Assembly (NCBI RefSeq): GCF_021130785.1
Contig: NC_060214.1
Location: 43,383,001 to 43,447,000 of the forward strand
Origin: Homalodisca vitripennis
Taxonomy: Eukaryota > Arthropoda > Insecta > Hemiptera > Cicadellidae
Reading direction: 5' to 3'
Length of the DNA: 64,000 nucleotides
Below the pieces are notes generated by a model, which worked only from the letters and a program-made list of their open reading frames with translations, was not told where the DNA came from and made no database searches. Every line of letters starts with the position of its first letter. The stretch's first letter is position 1. The position numbers and the translations under genes are program-made. This document shows positions 25,201-36,345 of the stretch, in pieces.

Positions 25201-25255
25201 TTATTATTATTATTGTATTTAATTAAAAATATTAAATACAACAATAATAATAATA
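25201..25255. repeat. inverted repeat (hairpin), arms about 22 bp
   Basis: Left arm: a TTA repeat then gtatttaat. The centre is taaaaat. The right arm, attaaatacaac then ATA repeats, is its reverse complement apart from a three-base difference. It could fold into a long AT hairpin or be a microsatellite-derived palindrome. Confidence 0.7.
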
Positions 25256-26652
25256 TATTTAATATTTTAATTTTTTTTTAAATTGGGGTTGTCTTATTGT
25301 AACGTGTCTATAGTAAAGGTTATATTCTATAAACCAATTACAACTATTTTTGTTTTAGTATAAGAGCGATCAATTGTGTTCTGAACTAATAACACTTTTA
25401 TTTTAAGAATGCACAAGTTCCAATGGAATTCAATAATTAAACTCAGTATAAAATAATAGTAATTTTAATAAAATTTAAAATCAATAATACAGCAAAGCCA
25501 AGCTATCTTTTTTACTTTGAATTTATTCTCAATTATTTCATATTTTTAAAAACCCATCAAATTTTCACAAGTCCAGTCTTGAAATTAAACAATCAATTAT
25601 TCAATAATTGTGTCCTTCAAGTTCTCAGTGCTAATGTTTTCAACACAAACTCAAAATAAAAATCTTCATTAAACTTAAAAATAAAATAATCTTCTTTAAA
25701 TATAAAATGAAACAAATAATAAAATAAGACTTCTTCTCAAAATAAAAAGCAAACAAATTAAAGGTAATATTAATATTTAATATATGAACAAAGACAACGT
25801 TTCAACCAGTTAAACTCAAATTTGTACCAATTTCAAAGTACTTATTTTCTGTAAATTTCCAATTTACAAATTATTAAATTATCCAGAATTATCCGCTTGA
25901 CTTTGAATGTTAAATTTAGGAACTTGTTTAAATATATATATAGAATCTCAGAACATTAAATAAATTTTCTTTTTCAGTAGGCTATTCCTGATTTAACCAA
26001 ATTGAACAGGAAAATATCATCAAGCAATTTTCTATTTAAATATTAAATGCCTAACTTTCACAGTACCTCACACATCTGCTGAAGACTTCACCAACTAACA
26101 AAAATAACTGTTATAGTTCAATCAATTTAAACATTAAATTTTAAATTTAGAAAAGAATTTTAATCTCAAATTCAAACCTTTCTACCGAAAAATCAATACG
26201 GCAAGAGTAGGCTATCACTTTACACGAACTTCTCTCTCTGAGCACACAGCAAAGAATCCCATGAAAACGTGGTTGAAGCCACCGGAAGGATCTAGAAGTC
26301 CCTCCCACCATCTAATCAACCTAACATTGGCCAATCAAAATTGAGCAAAACACAATGTCTGAGTTGGATGGTACCAATCCAACCCAGACCTGTAACCTAC
26401 GCTCAATACCTAGATACAAAAGGAAGCTTCTAGGTATTCCTTCAACCCGACTCAACAAGAAATTCAGCACTGCTAGAAGGATCACAATCTTACAATTCAC
26501 TTATTATATTAATTCACAATTCTCTTAATAAAAATATAAAGATTCCTATAAATAATTAAATAATATAGGAAGCAATCCTATACTTATTTTTTATATTACT
26601 ATTTAAAATGGTATAAGTATCTGTAAAACAATTTAGATGTATATATTCATAA

Positions 26653-26655
<3 letters not shown>

Positions 26656-26700
<45 letters not shown>

Positions 26701-26702
26701 TA
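26656..26702. repeat. (TA)n microsatellite
   Basis: Nearly pure TA dinucleotide array, ending about 50 bases beyond the stop codon of the Penelope fragment on that element's 3' side. Confidence 0.9.
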
Positions 26703-26752
26703 ATTATTCATTTGTGTTTAATTTCTCTCCTTTACTTTCGACATCTAAAAGT

Positions 26753-26959
26753 TCAATACTCTTTTTCATTATTTGTGTAGTTATGGTCAGTTTCCAAAAA
26801 GTGTTCAGCAAAATGTGATTTTATTGTAGACATTATATTTGCTTTTAAAGCTTGTACATGTTCTTTAAACCTTTTATAACAATTCCTAAAAGCTTGCCCA
26901 ATATAATAGCTTCCACAGTCACTAAATTTAATAGTTACTTTTATTAACTCAGGATAGCA
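26753..26959 (-). pseudogene. Penelope-like element, GIY-YIG endonuclease fragment
   Basis: Open minus-strand frame of about 68 codons ending at tga 26753-26755. It contains FSDCGSYYIGQAFRN, then KRFKEHVQALKAN and KSHFAEHFLETDHNYTN. This is the C-terminal GIY-YIG module of Penelope-like retroelements (family pattern CSDCGxxYIGQTGRSFxxRxxEH...SxFAxHLxxxxH), which nicks target DNA. In the fragment GSYYIGQ stands for the GIY-YIG core, the Arg of RN/KRF is present, and the conserved Cys before SDC is replaced by Phe. No reverse transcriptase part was found upstream, so only the 3' end of the element survives, adjoining a TA microsatellite. Confidence 0.75.
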
Positions 26960-27399
26960 TTATTAACTTTTATTGGTTCAGGTATTCTTTTTCATCGCCT
27001 CTATTACGACATTAGCTGATAACACATAAAGAAATGTATTAATCTTTTATGGTTCTGAATCCGAGTATAATAATAAATTTACTCTAACAGTAAAATTCAG
27101 GGTACTAAATTTTATTGCTTTTCCATGATTTAACAATCGATTTTGTTACCGGCCTTCCTGATTTCGCTTCCGACACTACTTTAGTAGCGTAAATTTATAT
27201 GAAATACTAAAATCTTATTGGGGTTTCCCTCCTGCTTGTATTGAATGGGAAAACCCACCTCCACACTAGTGTTTTTGAAAGTGGCTTCTATCTTAGGTCA
27301 ATAATTATAAAGAGAAACGCAGTTAAAAAGAAACTGTAATATGTATTCTATAACCGTTTAGTACAGTAAATTCACGTAAGCTCCTTTCCCTTAGTGTTA

Positions 27400-27594
27400 T
27401 TATTTATAAGTTGGTGTTCTCAAGGAACTCCCACAATAGAGCTTGATGGCTGAGCTGGGTATTTCAACTAAAATCTCTCCAGGTGCATTCCTGGGATCGA
27501 CTGGTATGCTCTGTAAGCTCTTAATGTCCTCCGGTGAAGTGCTTAATGTCCCAGTAGAAGGCTTCAGAGATCTACATAGTTTTCGTGAATCCAT
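27400..27594 (-). CDS. small ORF, unrecognised
   Basis: 64 codons from ATG 27594 in a favourable context (gcggaccATGG), in a patch with clearly more GC than its surroundings. The product starts MDSRKLCRSLKPSTG, is proline- and serine-rich (SIPVDPRNAPGEILVEIP) and has no membrane segment. It lies about 440 bases upstream of the Penelope fragment on the same strand. It may be a piece of another repeat or a short exon. No family recognised. Confidence 0.25.
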   Translation of the reverse strand: MDSRKLCRSLKPSTGTLSTSPEDIKSLQSIPVDPRNAPGEILVEIPSSAIKLYCGSSLRTPTYK

Positions 27595-30500
27595 GGTCCG
27601 CAGTTGAAAATATGGCGTATAATATCCCCTTAGATTGATTTCCTCTGGACTGGCTGAAAAACCATCACATCAAAACGAATCCTTCCAATACCTCAGATAT
27701 TGTTGCAACTTTACATCAGAATGTTTCTAAAACACGCAAAATCTATATATGTATCTGACAACATGTGGAGAGAGTGGGGGTTCAAAGCAGATCACCAACG
27801 CCAACCGGTGGAACAACGGGTCTTAATATTAGTTTGTCCACGGCGAAACAGGAGCATTGACTTCCCTCTCTAAAATTTTTCATTAATATCCTAAAAATAA
27901 GAATTATACTAAAATTCACCAAATGGTGGCCAATATGACCAATATATTATATTTGTTGGAATAGATAGGCTACTTTATTATTATGCCAGCTATATATTAA
28001 AATCTCAAATGACTGCTCTATATTTGATTACCAATTTATTTATTCTGCTATTTTCTCAATCTCAGTAACTAATAAGACCAAATTTTAACTAACGCTCAGC
28101 CAAATCGTATGTAGTGACATTATCATCATCAAAGTTAATCTTTCCTTAATAGAAATAAAGCTACATGAACTTTTTGGTTAGACAGATAGACAGACAGGAA
28201 ATTTATCACTAATGACGACGGATATTTTAGTATTTAAAGGCAGCATTTATTAATTTTTGTAAATGCAATTTAAAAAATATGCTTATAATATCATTTGATT
28301 ATTTATTTAGAACAAGCAAATGAAAACCGTGAATTTATGTTGAAATATGTTTACTTTCTACTTACAGAATATTCTGATTATTTATAGTAACTATTTAAAA
28401 GTTCTTCTTCAATGTAGTATTTGTGTTAAATCTTAATTTTTGTATTTTTAAAATTGTAGTATAGCTCTTTCGTTAAGTTGAATCATAGTTGCATCCTCAT
28501 GTTGTAATTGTCTTGTCTTTTAAACACATTGATATCATTTCAAGGTATTCTAAATTGAAGTAGTTCCATGCATTATTCTATTTTACACTGAGAAAGTAAT
28601 TTAATAAAATAAAATTACTTATGTTATAAGGCGATTATTTTTTTGTGTGAAATTAGCCCAATAATAACCACCTAGGAGAATTACACCAATTAAAATTATG
28701 ACTTACGACCTGAATATGGTCCGGTTTGTTGGCAGTAACGTTTTGTGATCATTAATTCGAGAAGATAAGTTAAAATGCTGCTTAGTTCGATTAATTGATT
28801 GATCATTAACGTCACTTACGTTTAAAGAATTCTGTTGCAATATGCAAGGATTTGTAGAATACCGCTTAAATAAAAAAAGAAGATTTTAAACATGAAAACA
28901 ATGTCATAATAACAGAAACACTGCGCTGTATAAAACTTTCATCCACAATACATATGATCTTTCACCTTATTTTCCGATGTGCGCTGTCTATGTAAAGGCT
29001 GATTAATTTGTATAGTATCCATTGAAGCTTATAATTATCATAGTATAAATATAATTCTGTAATAGCATCATGCATCCACAATTTGGTTTTTAAATTCTAG
29101 TATCAACAAGATGTCAATCGAAGAATATTATTATTTATTGTTATTCTAACCTTTAATTCAATAACAAATTTTCAAAATTTTTATTGTGGATATTATTATT
29201 GTCAAATTATTTATACCTTATTTCTTTACACGTCCTGTTGTTATTTACATTGCAGAAATTACGGTTTGCCAACCATTTTAGTATACTCGCGCGTTTACAT
29301 GTTGTAAAATATAAGTAAAGCGTTGCGAACTTACTTCTATCTCTTCTGTAACATAACTATCTAACTAGTACAATTAAGGTTTAATAAGAATCATCACATT
29401 ATACATCCACTGTATTGTATTTTGATTTTAACCTGACACGTGTGTGACGAGTCACGATTACTCTTTACAGCTTTACCCTGAAAATGGAATCAGTTGGAAA
29501 CGATTCTCGGAAATACACTAGAATATCAAAATGCAACTCGATAGAAATATCTGTACATCCGTTTCAGCACGTGATATAGAGTATATTGACTATTCCATGT
29601 AGTGGTATAATTGGTTTAACTTAGAAAAAATGTCATAATTAAAGAAGCCAACAAATAAGAAAGATAGAATATAATAAATTAAATTAATAAATTGAATTCA
29701 ATGTTATTTGATATTTATATAACTATATAATAGCTGACAATTAATACTATAGTTAAATATTACATTTAAAATATAAAAATAAAGAATTGGATTTTTAACG
29801 AACTTTTGTTTTAACAAAATTATTTAACATTAATGTTGGCAGAACAAATTAATATACGAGTATCGCTTGAAATAGTTAAATTAATTTTAAAATACAATCA
29901 TTACACTTAAAGAAACTAAAAAAAAAAAAACCAAACAAAACGACATGTACCCTTTCATGTATTTTATTTTTCCTCCTCGTCCACAGAAAACATAATAAAT
30001 TGTATAGTAAGGGATTCTAAACTCAAAGTAATTACGATTTTACTATGTATCTCGTCGATTAAGTGTTATATAAATCATATTTTTGACAAACTGCGTGAAA
30101 ATAATCGAATTTTAAAGGTTTGTTGTTAGTTTATTTATTTGAAGTGTAAATAACATAAATATAGATACTCGTGCATAATGAATTCATCTTATTGAAATGA
30201 AAACCAAATAATATTATTGATATTTAATGATGAAACACTTCCTACATTGTTTTTTGGGTCGACTAGAAAACCCTAGAAGGTAACCAAATAATACAAAAAA
30301 CAGAACGATCTTAAATATGTGAATCAGACATTGCGTTTTACCTTCACGCAAGGGTGAAGCCAATATAACCCCCTTTATAGCCGTTATACTTGTTCTCGGG
30401 ACGCCGGATTTTATATTGCGAGCTAAACGGAGATTCGGGTTATGTCCTATTTACACACTGTACATTGCAAAAAAATGCAGTAATAACCTTTAGGGTAAGT

Positions 30501-30605
30501 TTATGGTACAGACTTTTCAATAAATTTAATAAATAAAGTTTGTGAACTAATTAAAATAGTAATTATTTGGGACTTATGTTACGCCAAATTATGTTACGCG
30601 GGAGA
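27595..30605. other. AT-rich intergenic, nothing recognised
   Basis: A less AT-rich patch continues to about 27860, then ordinary AT-rich DNA. A patch at 30240-30440 is again richer in GC. I saw no exon or known repeat. Confidence 0.35.
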
Positions 30606-30802
30606 TACTGGTCAGGTTTCATTGTATAGAATATTCGTGTATTCCCAAGTCTAATGGTTTAAAAATCCCTTATTGGTCAGGTCCCATAGCTAAAATATTC
30701 TTTATTTTTCAAGTCTTATTGTTTAGATCTTCGTTATTAGTAAAGCCTTATTGTTTGGGCACACATTATTTATTGGCCAAGTCTCACTGCAGGTTTAAGG
30801 CA
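30606..30802. repeat. degenerate 32-bp tandem repeat, six units
   Basis: Units start at about 30606, 30638, 30670, 30702, 30734 and 30770. Each follows the pattern ttattggtcaagtcttattg followed by a tail like tttaaaatattcg. Four consecutive units are exactly 32 bases, the fifth 33. Units differ at many positions, so the array is old. Confidence 0.7.
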
Positions 30803-31840
30803 CTCTTGAATTGACATTGAAACTCTCCAGATGTATTTCATCATAATACATATAAAAATTTATACTATATTTTCCTCCTAAATGTGGAATTTGATAAAGT
30901 GATGATGAACACTTCTAACAGGCAGAAGTTTAAAAAAAAATAATAGTATAGAAGTTTTCAAAGTGCCTTTGGAAAATCAAGTTAGTTGCTATGCTCTAAT
31001 ATTTAAAACCATCCAAGGAGTCACTGCTAAAAACAACAATACTTTTGTGTAACAGTCAATCAACCTTTCTTTAAGCCCTGCTGATACGAAGGGATGAGAT
31101 GCTAAAATCTCTTATTTAGAAAACTGCCTTTGACTTTGGAATAAAGCCGCAACACTTTGCAGAGGGCTTTAATGCAATCGTCATAAATAGCTTGGTCTTA
31201 AATTATGGAAAGAAATAGTAACATGAGTAGTGCGGTGCGTGAGACATGCGAAGACAGCTTTCTTGAGAAGCTATATTTCTCTATTTTCACCGATTGTTTG
31301 CGGAGGTCCCTTTATTTTTATCAAAATATTGAATTAACTAAGCAAAATACTAGTTATATTTATAACAAATTGGTGTCGTTATGTTTTATATTGATTTTTA
31401 TTATTATTGTTTTATGAAATTATTTTGTTAAGAAAGCTAAAAAACGACAAAACTATATCTAAACCTTTTAATTTGGTATTAAAAGTAGAGGTCAAAAAGT
31501 AACATAAGCGAGGCAGAACCAAGAAATTTCATTATACTCGTACAATGTTGGAGTATGCCAAACCTTGTATAGTTAGTAGCACATATAGAAGCATATAACA
31601 GAAAATTCTATATTGAAGGAATACAAAATCCATCGTAATTTTATTATTGAAAGTATTTATTATGCAATATCATGGAGCCCTATAGTAATTTAAATTGGAG
31701 GTAGACATTTTTGTGTTAAGTTCATTTGTAAGAGCTTTAAAAGTTAAGCAAACAATTTTTTAATCTCATTTAAGCCTCAGCTTTAGCTATGCCGGCTTCG
31801 AAGTGTACTGGTTTTTTATTAAAGTACAAAGTACATGATT

Positions 31841-31917
31841 GGGCCCCAAAGGGATTTGAACCCTTGATCTCTCGGTTAGAGAGTAGAGACTATAACTATT
31901 AGTCTACGGAGGAGGAC
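31841..31917 (-). repeat. tRNA-like sequence, probable SINE head or tRNA pseudogene
   Basis: On the minus strand an A-box-like stretch (tagactaatagttatag), an anticodon-arm-like hairpin around ctaaccg and a B box (gggttcaaatccc) are spaced as in a tRNA. The loop could be read with anticodon AAC, but the acceptor arms (gtcctcc / ggggccc) pair poorly, so a functional tRNA is unlikely. Downstream on the minus strand a short tail (about 31841-31800) may be SINE body. Confidence 0.55.
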
Positions 31918-32658
31918 CTAAACAAAATAAAAATGGCTATTATTTGAGGTTTAACATGTGAAAAATAATGTCTTGCCCAAGTCAATCATATATCACATGC
32001 TATTATATACTTTACTATATCTATAGTATAGGGCTGAAAAGCCCTTTTAAGTAAAACACGATGTTTTCCTGTGTAACGTATTTTCAGTGCCATAATAGTG
32101 TTTGCAATGTTGGTCCAATAAAGAAAATATATAATATATTAGTCTGAAAAGTCTCTTTCATACAAAAATTTACCACCAGATTGGAATTTAATTCTGGTCC
32201 CACAATTGTAATTAAATATTGGTATAAGACTAAAGTAATATACACTATGCTACTCTGAAAATATACTATGTAAAAAAGGAATATTTATTTAATTCCGGCT
32301 TAAGGTGTTTTCGAGCCTTTGTAACATTTTTGTTGCTGCACTGACCAAGGAAATATGTACAAACATAGGTCTGGAAAGTCTTCTTGGGTTAAAAAGCGTA
32401 TAGTGCCATTTATAGTAGTCACTTTTCCGGAATATATAATTCAGGCACCGTATTATTTATCGTAATGTCACAAAAAAGTAAGTATACATACTCGTTGGTG
32501 TGCAATTTAGGTATATACTTTCTTGTAAAAGCAGCTACTTTAGTTTATTTTTATCAATTTCCGTTTTAAGTTTATATCGGTACCTTAGTAACGTTCGACA
32601 CAAGAAAAGCCTTTATAAATATATAAATATATATATAATATAAATATATAATATATAG

Positions 32659-32694
<36 letters not shown>

Positions 32695-34779
32695 AATATA
32701 TAATATATATATATATATTGGTCCTTTTCTAACTGACTTTGTTTTATAAATTGTGTATTTCACTAAATGCCTGAATTTAATACTATGTACAGTGAAATAT
32801 CATTCAGGTTTACCAACTATCCAAAACAGTGTGAAAAAACCCCTTCTAAGAACCATATAAAAAGCGATTTTTTTAATTTATTTGGAAAAACTCACAAGAA
32901 AAGTTTAACATATATAATACTGTTTAAATTAGTAACTAATTCACTTTATGTTTATTAAGAAAAATAGTTTCTTTGTATTTAAAAAAAATATGGCTTGAAA
33001 CCTACATAAATTACTAGATAGGTTACGTAATTATTGTAAACATTTCATTGCAATAATAAAAACATTTCATTCTGATTTAGCATGAAAAATCTCTCCATTC
33101 ATAATAAGATAAGCGTAACAATATGAAAATTTTGACCATAAATAGTTTTTGAGCGCGAGTGAACGACGCAATTAATTAATAATTAACTAAACACATTAAT
33201 TTTTGGTTTTGTTTTTACGCACAACTTTTATCGATTTAATATTACTGTATATAGTATAGTTTCCAAAATGTCTGCAGTGTGCAAAAGAACTGAACTGAGG
33301 TACTTAAATATGTTTGTACCTTCAATTAGTTATATTACATAATACACATATATTACGCCATTATTATCTGTAATTAATCATTAATTCCACAAATCATTTT
33401 TAATAGGAATACGTTTTTATAACGTTGCCTGTATACTAGAACCAAGCTACATGCTAGCTGCAGTAACCTAAATAAACAGCACAGATACTGTATGTGTTGG
33501 AATATAACACCACCAGGGTAAAGCCGGGGTATCACATTGCGACTGTATGCCGCTTGCATATTGAATTTATAAGTCAGAATTGAAACTAGGATTATCTGTA
33601 TATCCCACGTGGGTGCTATACAGTTTTACTGTTCTATCAAACTCATAAGACGATTTTTACAGTAAAATTTTTAACAGTAGAAATATAATTGATTTTAAAT
33701 CTAACAAATACACGTTAACAAGTTACTGATGATATGTAGAAAGCAATCTTTCGTCTTGTGCAGTCATGGGAAAAGTTTTAGACACATTGAATCAATAATT
33801 CATAAATATTACATTAAATTATTTCAAACAATACATGTTTTACTTTATAGTTTGAAGACTTATATGACATAATTCTTTAAATGAAATAACACGACATAAA
33901 TTTTTACAACTTGATTGCTATGCGGTAATATGTAACTACTATACAGTAAGTATTTTTAAACTGGCTGTTCTTTCTATAACTACTTAATTTCTATTTAATA
34001 TTCCATTACAATGAAGAACTTTCTGCTGGCAAATGAGGGATTTTTTAAATCAAATATTTTGTTTATAGTTAAACTTAATTAAGAAATCTAAACTTTGTTT
34101 ACAACTAGAAATACTAATCGAATGTCATCAGTGATTTTTCTGGATAAATCTTCTTCATCAGATAGTTATTATAATAAAATTTTGTACTTCTGCATTATAT
34201 ATTTCACGCACGAAGCCTAATCCTTATAAAGGCAACTTTGAGTTCGTCGATGATGCTCTTGACTACATTTTATTTTTCTGAGCTTTAGTAAACAGTTTTT
34301 CATTGGTCCTATGGTTAGAAATGGTTGCAAAAAATGGGAAATAAATAAATTAGTAATAAAACTGTGTAAATTGCATTAGGTTTTATAATGTAACATAGGA
34401 AAACATGCAGCCCTATTGTTAATGAGTTATAATTTGAATGCAACATCACAGAAACTGGCAAGTTATGATATTCAAGACAATGATGACAGCTGATTTAAGG
34501 GAGAAGTGCAGTTTGATTGTTGAAGTTAATAACGAACAGAAAATACAGTCTCAGTGTAGGAGACACACTCTAAGATGTGGACAGAACTTGGGATGATGGA
34601 GTACAAATTCGACTCACTGGAGTTTTGTACTTATTGTTTAAACACTTGCATTAGTAATTCCAATTCAACAATTTGACAACTTTTATATATCTTTGTTTTT
34701 AAATGTCCATGGTAACTGCCATTCGGATGCGATTACGATTGTCATCGTATTATCACCAAGTGTAAAATTCATACCCCTC
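31918..34779. other. AT-rich intergenic
   Basis: Holds the TA-rich microsatellite at 32616-32719 and otherwise nothing I can name. Confidence 0.4.
32616..32719. repeat. imperfect (AT)n / AAATAT microsatellite
   Basis: About 100 bases of alternating A and T with interspersed aaat. Open frames of Tyr/Ile repeats here are spurious. Confidence 0.9.
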
Positions 34780-35080
34780 CCCTCTCTCTGTTATTTAGTT
34801 TTTACATAAATAGAATAGATGAAACATATTCTATATATATGCTTCATCTATTATAAAATAGTACACACACTGTCAGTTGGATAATATCAATATTGCTGTT
34901 GCCCGCCTACATGCTGATCATAAAATGTTATATAAGTGGTGCACTGGACCATCGGGCTAAGCCTGAATGCAGCTAAATTCAAACAGATAATATTAGGAAC
35001 ACCTAGTCTTTTATCTAATGTTTAACTTATATGACATTTCGTATGTAACAATAAATGGGTTGGCACTTAATTATGAGTAT
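34780..35080 (+). mobile_element. LINE-D, 5' fragment (RT palm/thumb region)
   Basis: Plus-strand reverse transcriptase remnant: INIAVARLHADHKMLYKWC at about 34890, then after a shift LSLNAAKFKQIILGTPSLL, then DISYVTINGLALNYEY up to 35080, where the tail of LINE-A begins. It matches the RT region after the catalytic box (family pattern NxDLxxLxxWxxxNxLxLNxxKxQ). The same element resumes at 41142 after the insertion; tgagtat (35074-35080 and 41142-41148) is the duplicated target. The 5' limit is vague. Confidence 0.7.
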
Positions 35081-35988
35081 TTATTTATTTCTTCCAACGG
35101 TACATAACCATTTAGCCTATGACTAAAAAATGACTTATTTATCTAGGTATAAGAACAACTTAAAACTATGTTTACATACAACATATAATCAAAACTTCCA
35201 GTTTACCAAGACAATCTTAACAAGACTACATTGCAATTGTAACAATGAAATTGGTATTAACAAAACAATCGAATATCAACATGCATAATATCAACAAAAA
35301 CAATAAGATAACAATACAGTAACAAACATAACAAAAACTAGTAACAAAATAAATAATTATAACAAGACAAGACAATAAAAATAACAAGTTACATCACAAC
35401 AAAGTTACTGAGTATTAGGAATTATAATTAGTTAACAATTTGCTTTATTTTTTCTTTGAAAGGCGAAAGAGACCCCAGGAAGAAATCCACCTGCCCGGAC
35501 CACACACCACCATACATCAGAATTCATGCAACGCCACTGTTGCATGCGTAGTTCGTGGGCATGAATTTGCGGCAGAAAACAATCCGTGATCTCGTTCCCC
35601 TAGGGTCGCTCAAATCAACCATTTCCAGGAGAGCAGGGCAGTCCACCATCCGTTGATCAGCTTGAACAGGAAGAGAAGATCGAAGATGATGCGTTGATGG
35701 TACAGTGACTGCAGATTAAAACGTTGTTCCAGTTGGAGAACAGGCATTTCCATATAGGCGTAGCCCAGACGAGCTCCCAGCATCCTCAAAAAACGTGTCT
35801 GCACCTTCTTTAAGTCTTCTACGTGGCCCAGTTGGTAAGGGGACCAGATCACAGTTCCATATTCAAGCACTGGTCGCACTATGGATTTATTCAAAACCAG
35901 CATTGAGTCGTGTGACTTGAAGTCCCTTGTCGATCTTCCAATAAAGCCAAGGAGAGCATATGCCTTAGAAGTGATGGACGCAATATGA
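35081..35988 (-). mobile_element. LINE-A, 3' part (RT C-terminal region and 3' end)
   Basis: Minus-strand element whose 3' tail is gaaataaataaata at about 35094-35081. The coding part, in two frames, reads IASITSKAYALLGFIGRST near 35985-35930, then SIVRPVLEYGTVIWSPYQLG, KVQTRFLRMLGARLGYAY and, after a shift at about 35640, a C-terminus with CPALLEMVDLSDPRG and RIVFCRKFMPTNYAC. These are classic C-terminal sequences of Jockey/CR1-like ORF2. It is separated from its remaining 5' part (40960-41141) by LINE-B; the frame resumes exactly there. ATGA at 35985-35988 is one copy of the LINE-B target duplication. Confidence 0.8.
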
Positions 35989-36345
35989 AATAATGAAATA
36001 ATGATTTATTTCCAATTATTTTTTACATAGTTGTATACATACATAAATAATCTGGAAATTTCCTGACCACTTTTGCTAATATTGTGGCCAGGTGAAAAAA
36101 AAAAAAAAAACAAATTTGTAATTTAAACAGAAATTTAAAATGAAAATTATGAGTCTAGCATTAACATTATAGTTGAAAAATGTCGTTTTCTGCAGCATCT
36201 GATAAAATTCTAAACTAAAAGAACAAATAGACTTAATTTTTTTTCTAAGCTTAAAGACAAATAGTTCTTATGACTATATAACAATACAATCTAAATATTA
36301 TTACTAACAATGTATGCTTACCTAACAATATAACTATAACATTTG

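Larger units (their letters stand above)
24498..26655. other. AT-rich non-coding stretch with possible Penelope remains
   Basis: Contains a hairpin at 25201-25255, a hammerhead-like phrase at 25034-25063 (minus) and a less AT-rich tail at about 26220-26480 with CCAAT-like sequences. No coding frame. It lies 3' of the Penelope endonuclease fragment on the same (minus) strand and may be part of that element. Confidence 0.3.

Noticed and set aside
30606..30802. CRISPR array
   Set aside because: Units are contiguous and diverged with no spacers, in a eukaryotic genome.
31205..31417. 70-codon ATG frame with hydrophobic C-terminus
   Set aside because: Low-complexity AT-driven residues, no splice or family support.
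32572..32763. Tyr/Ile-repeat open frame
   Set aside because: Translation of an AT microsatellite.
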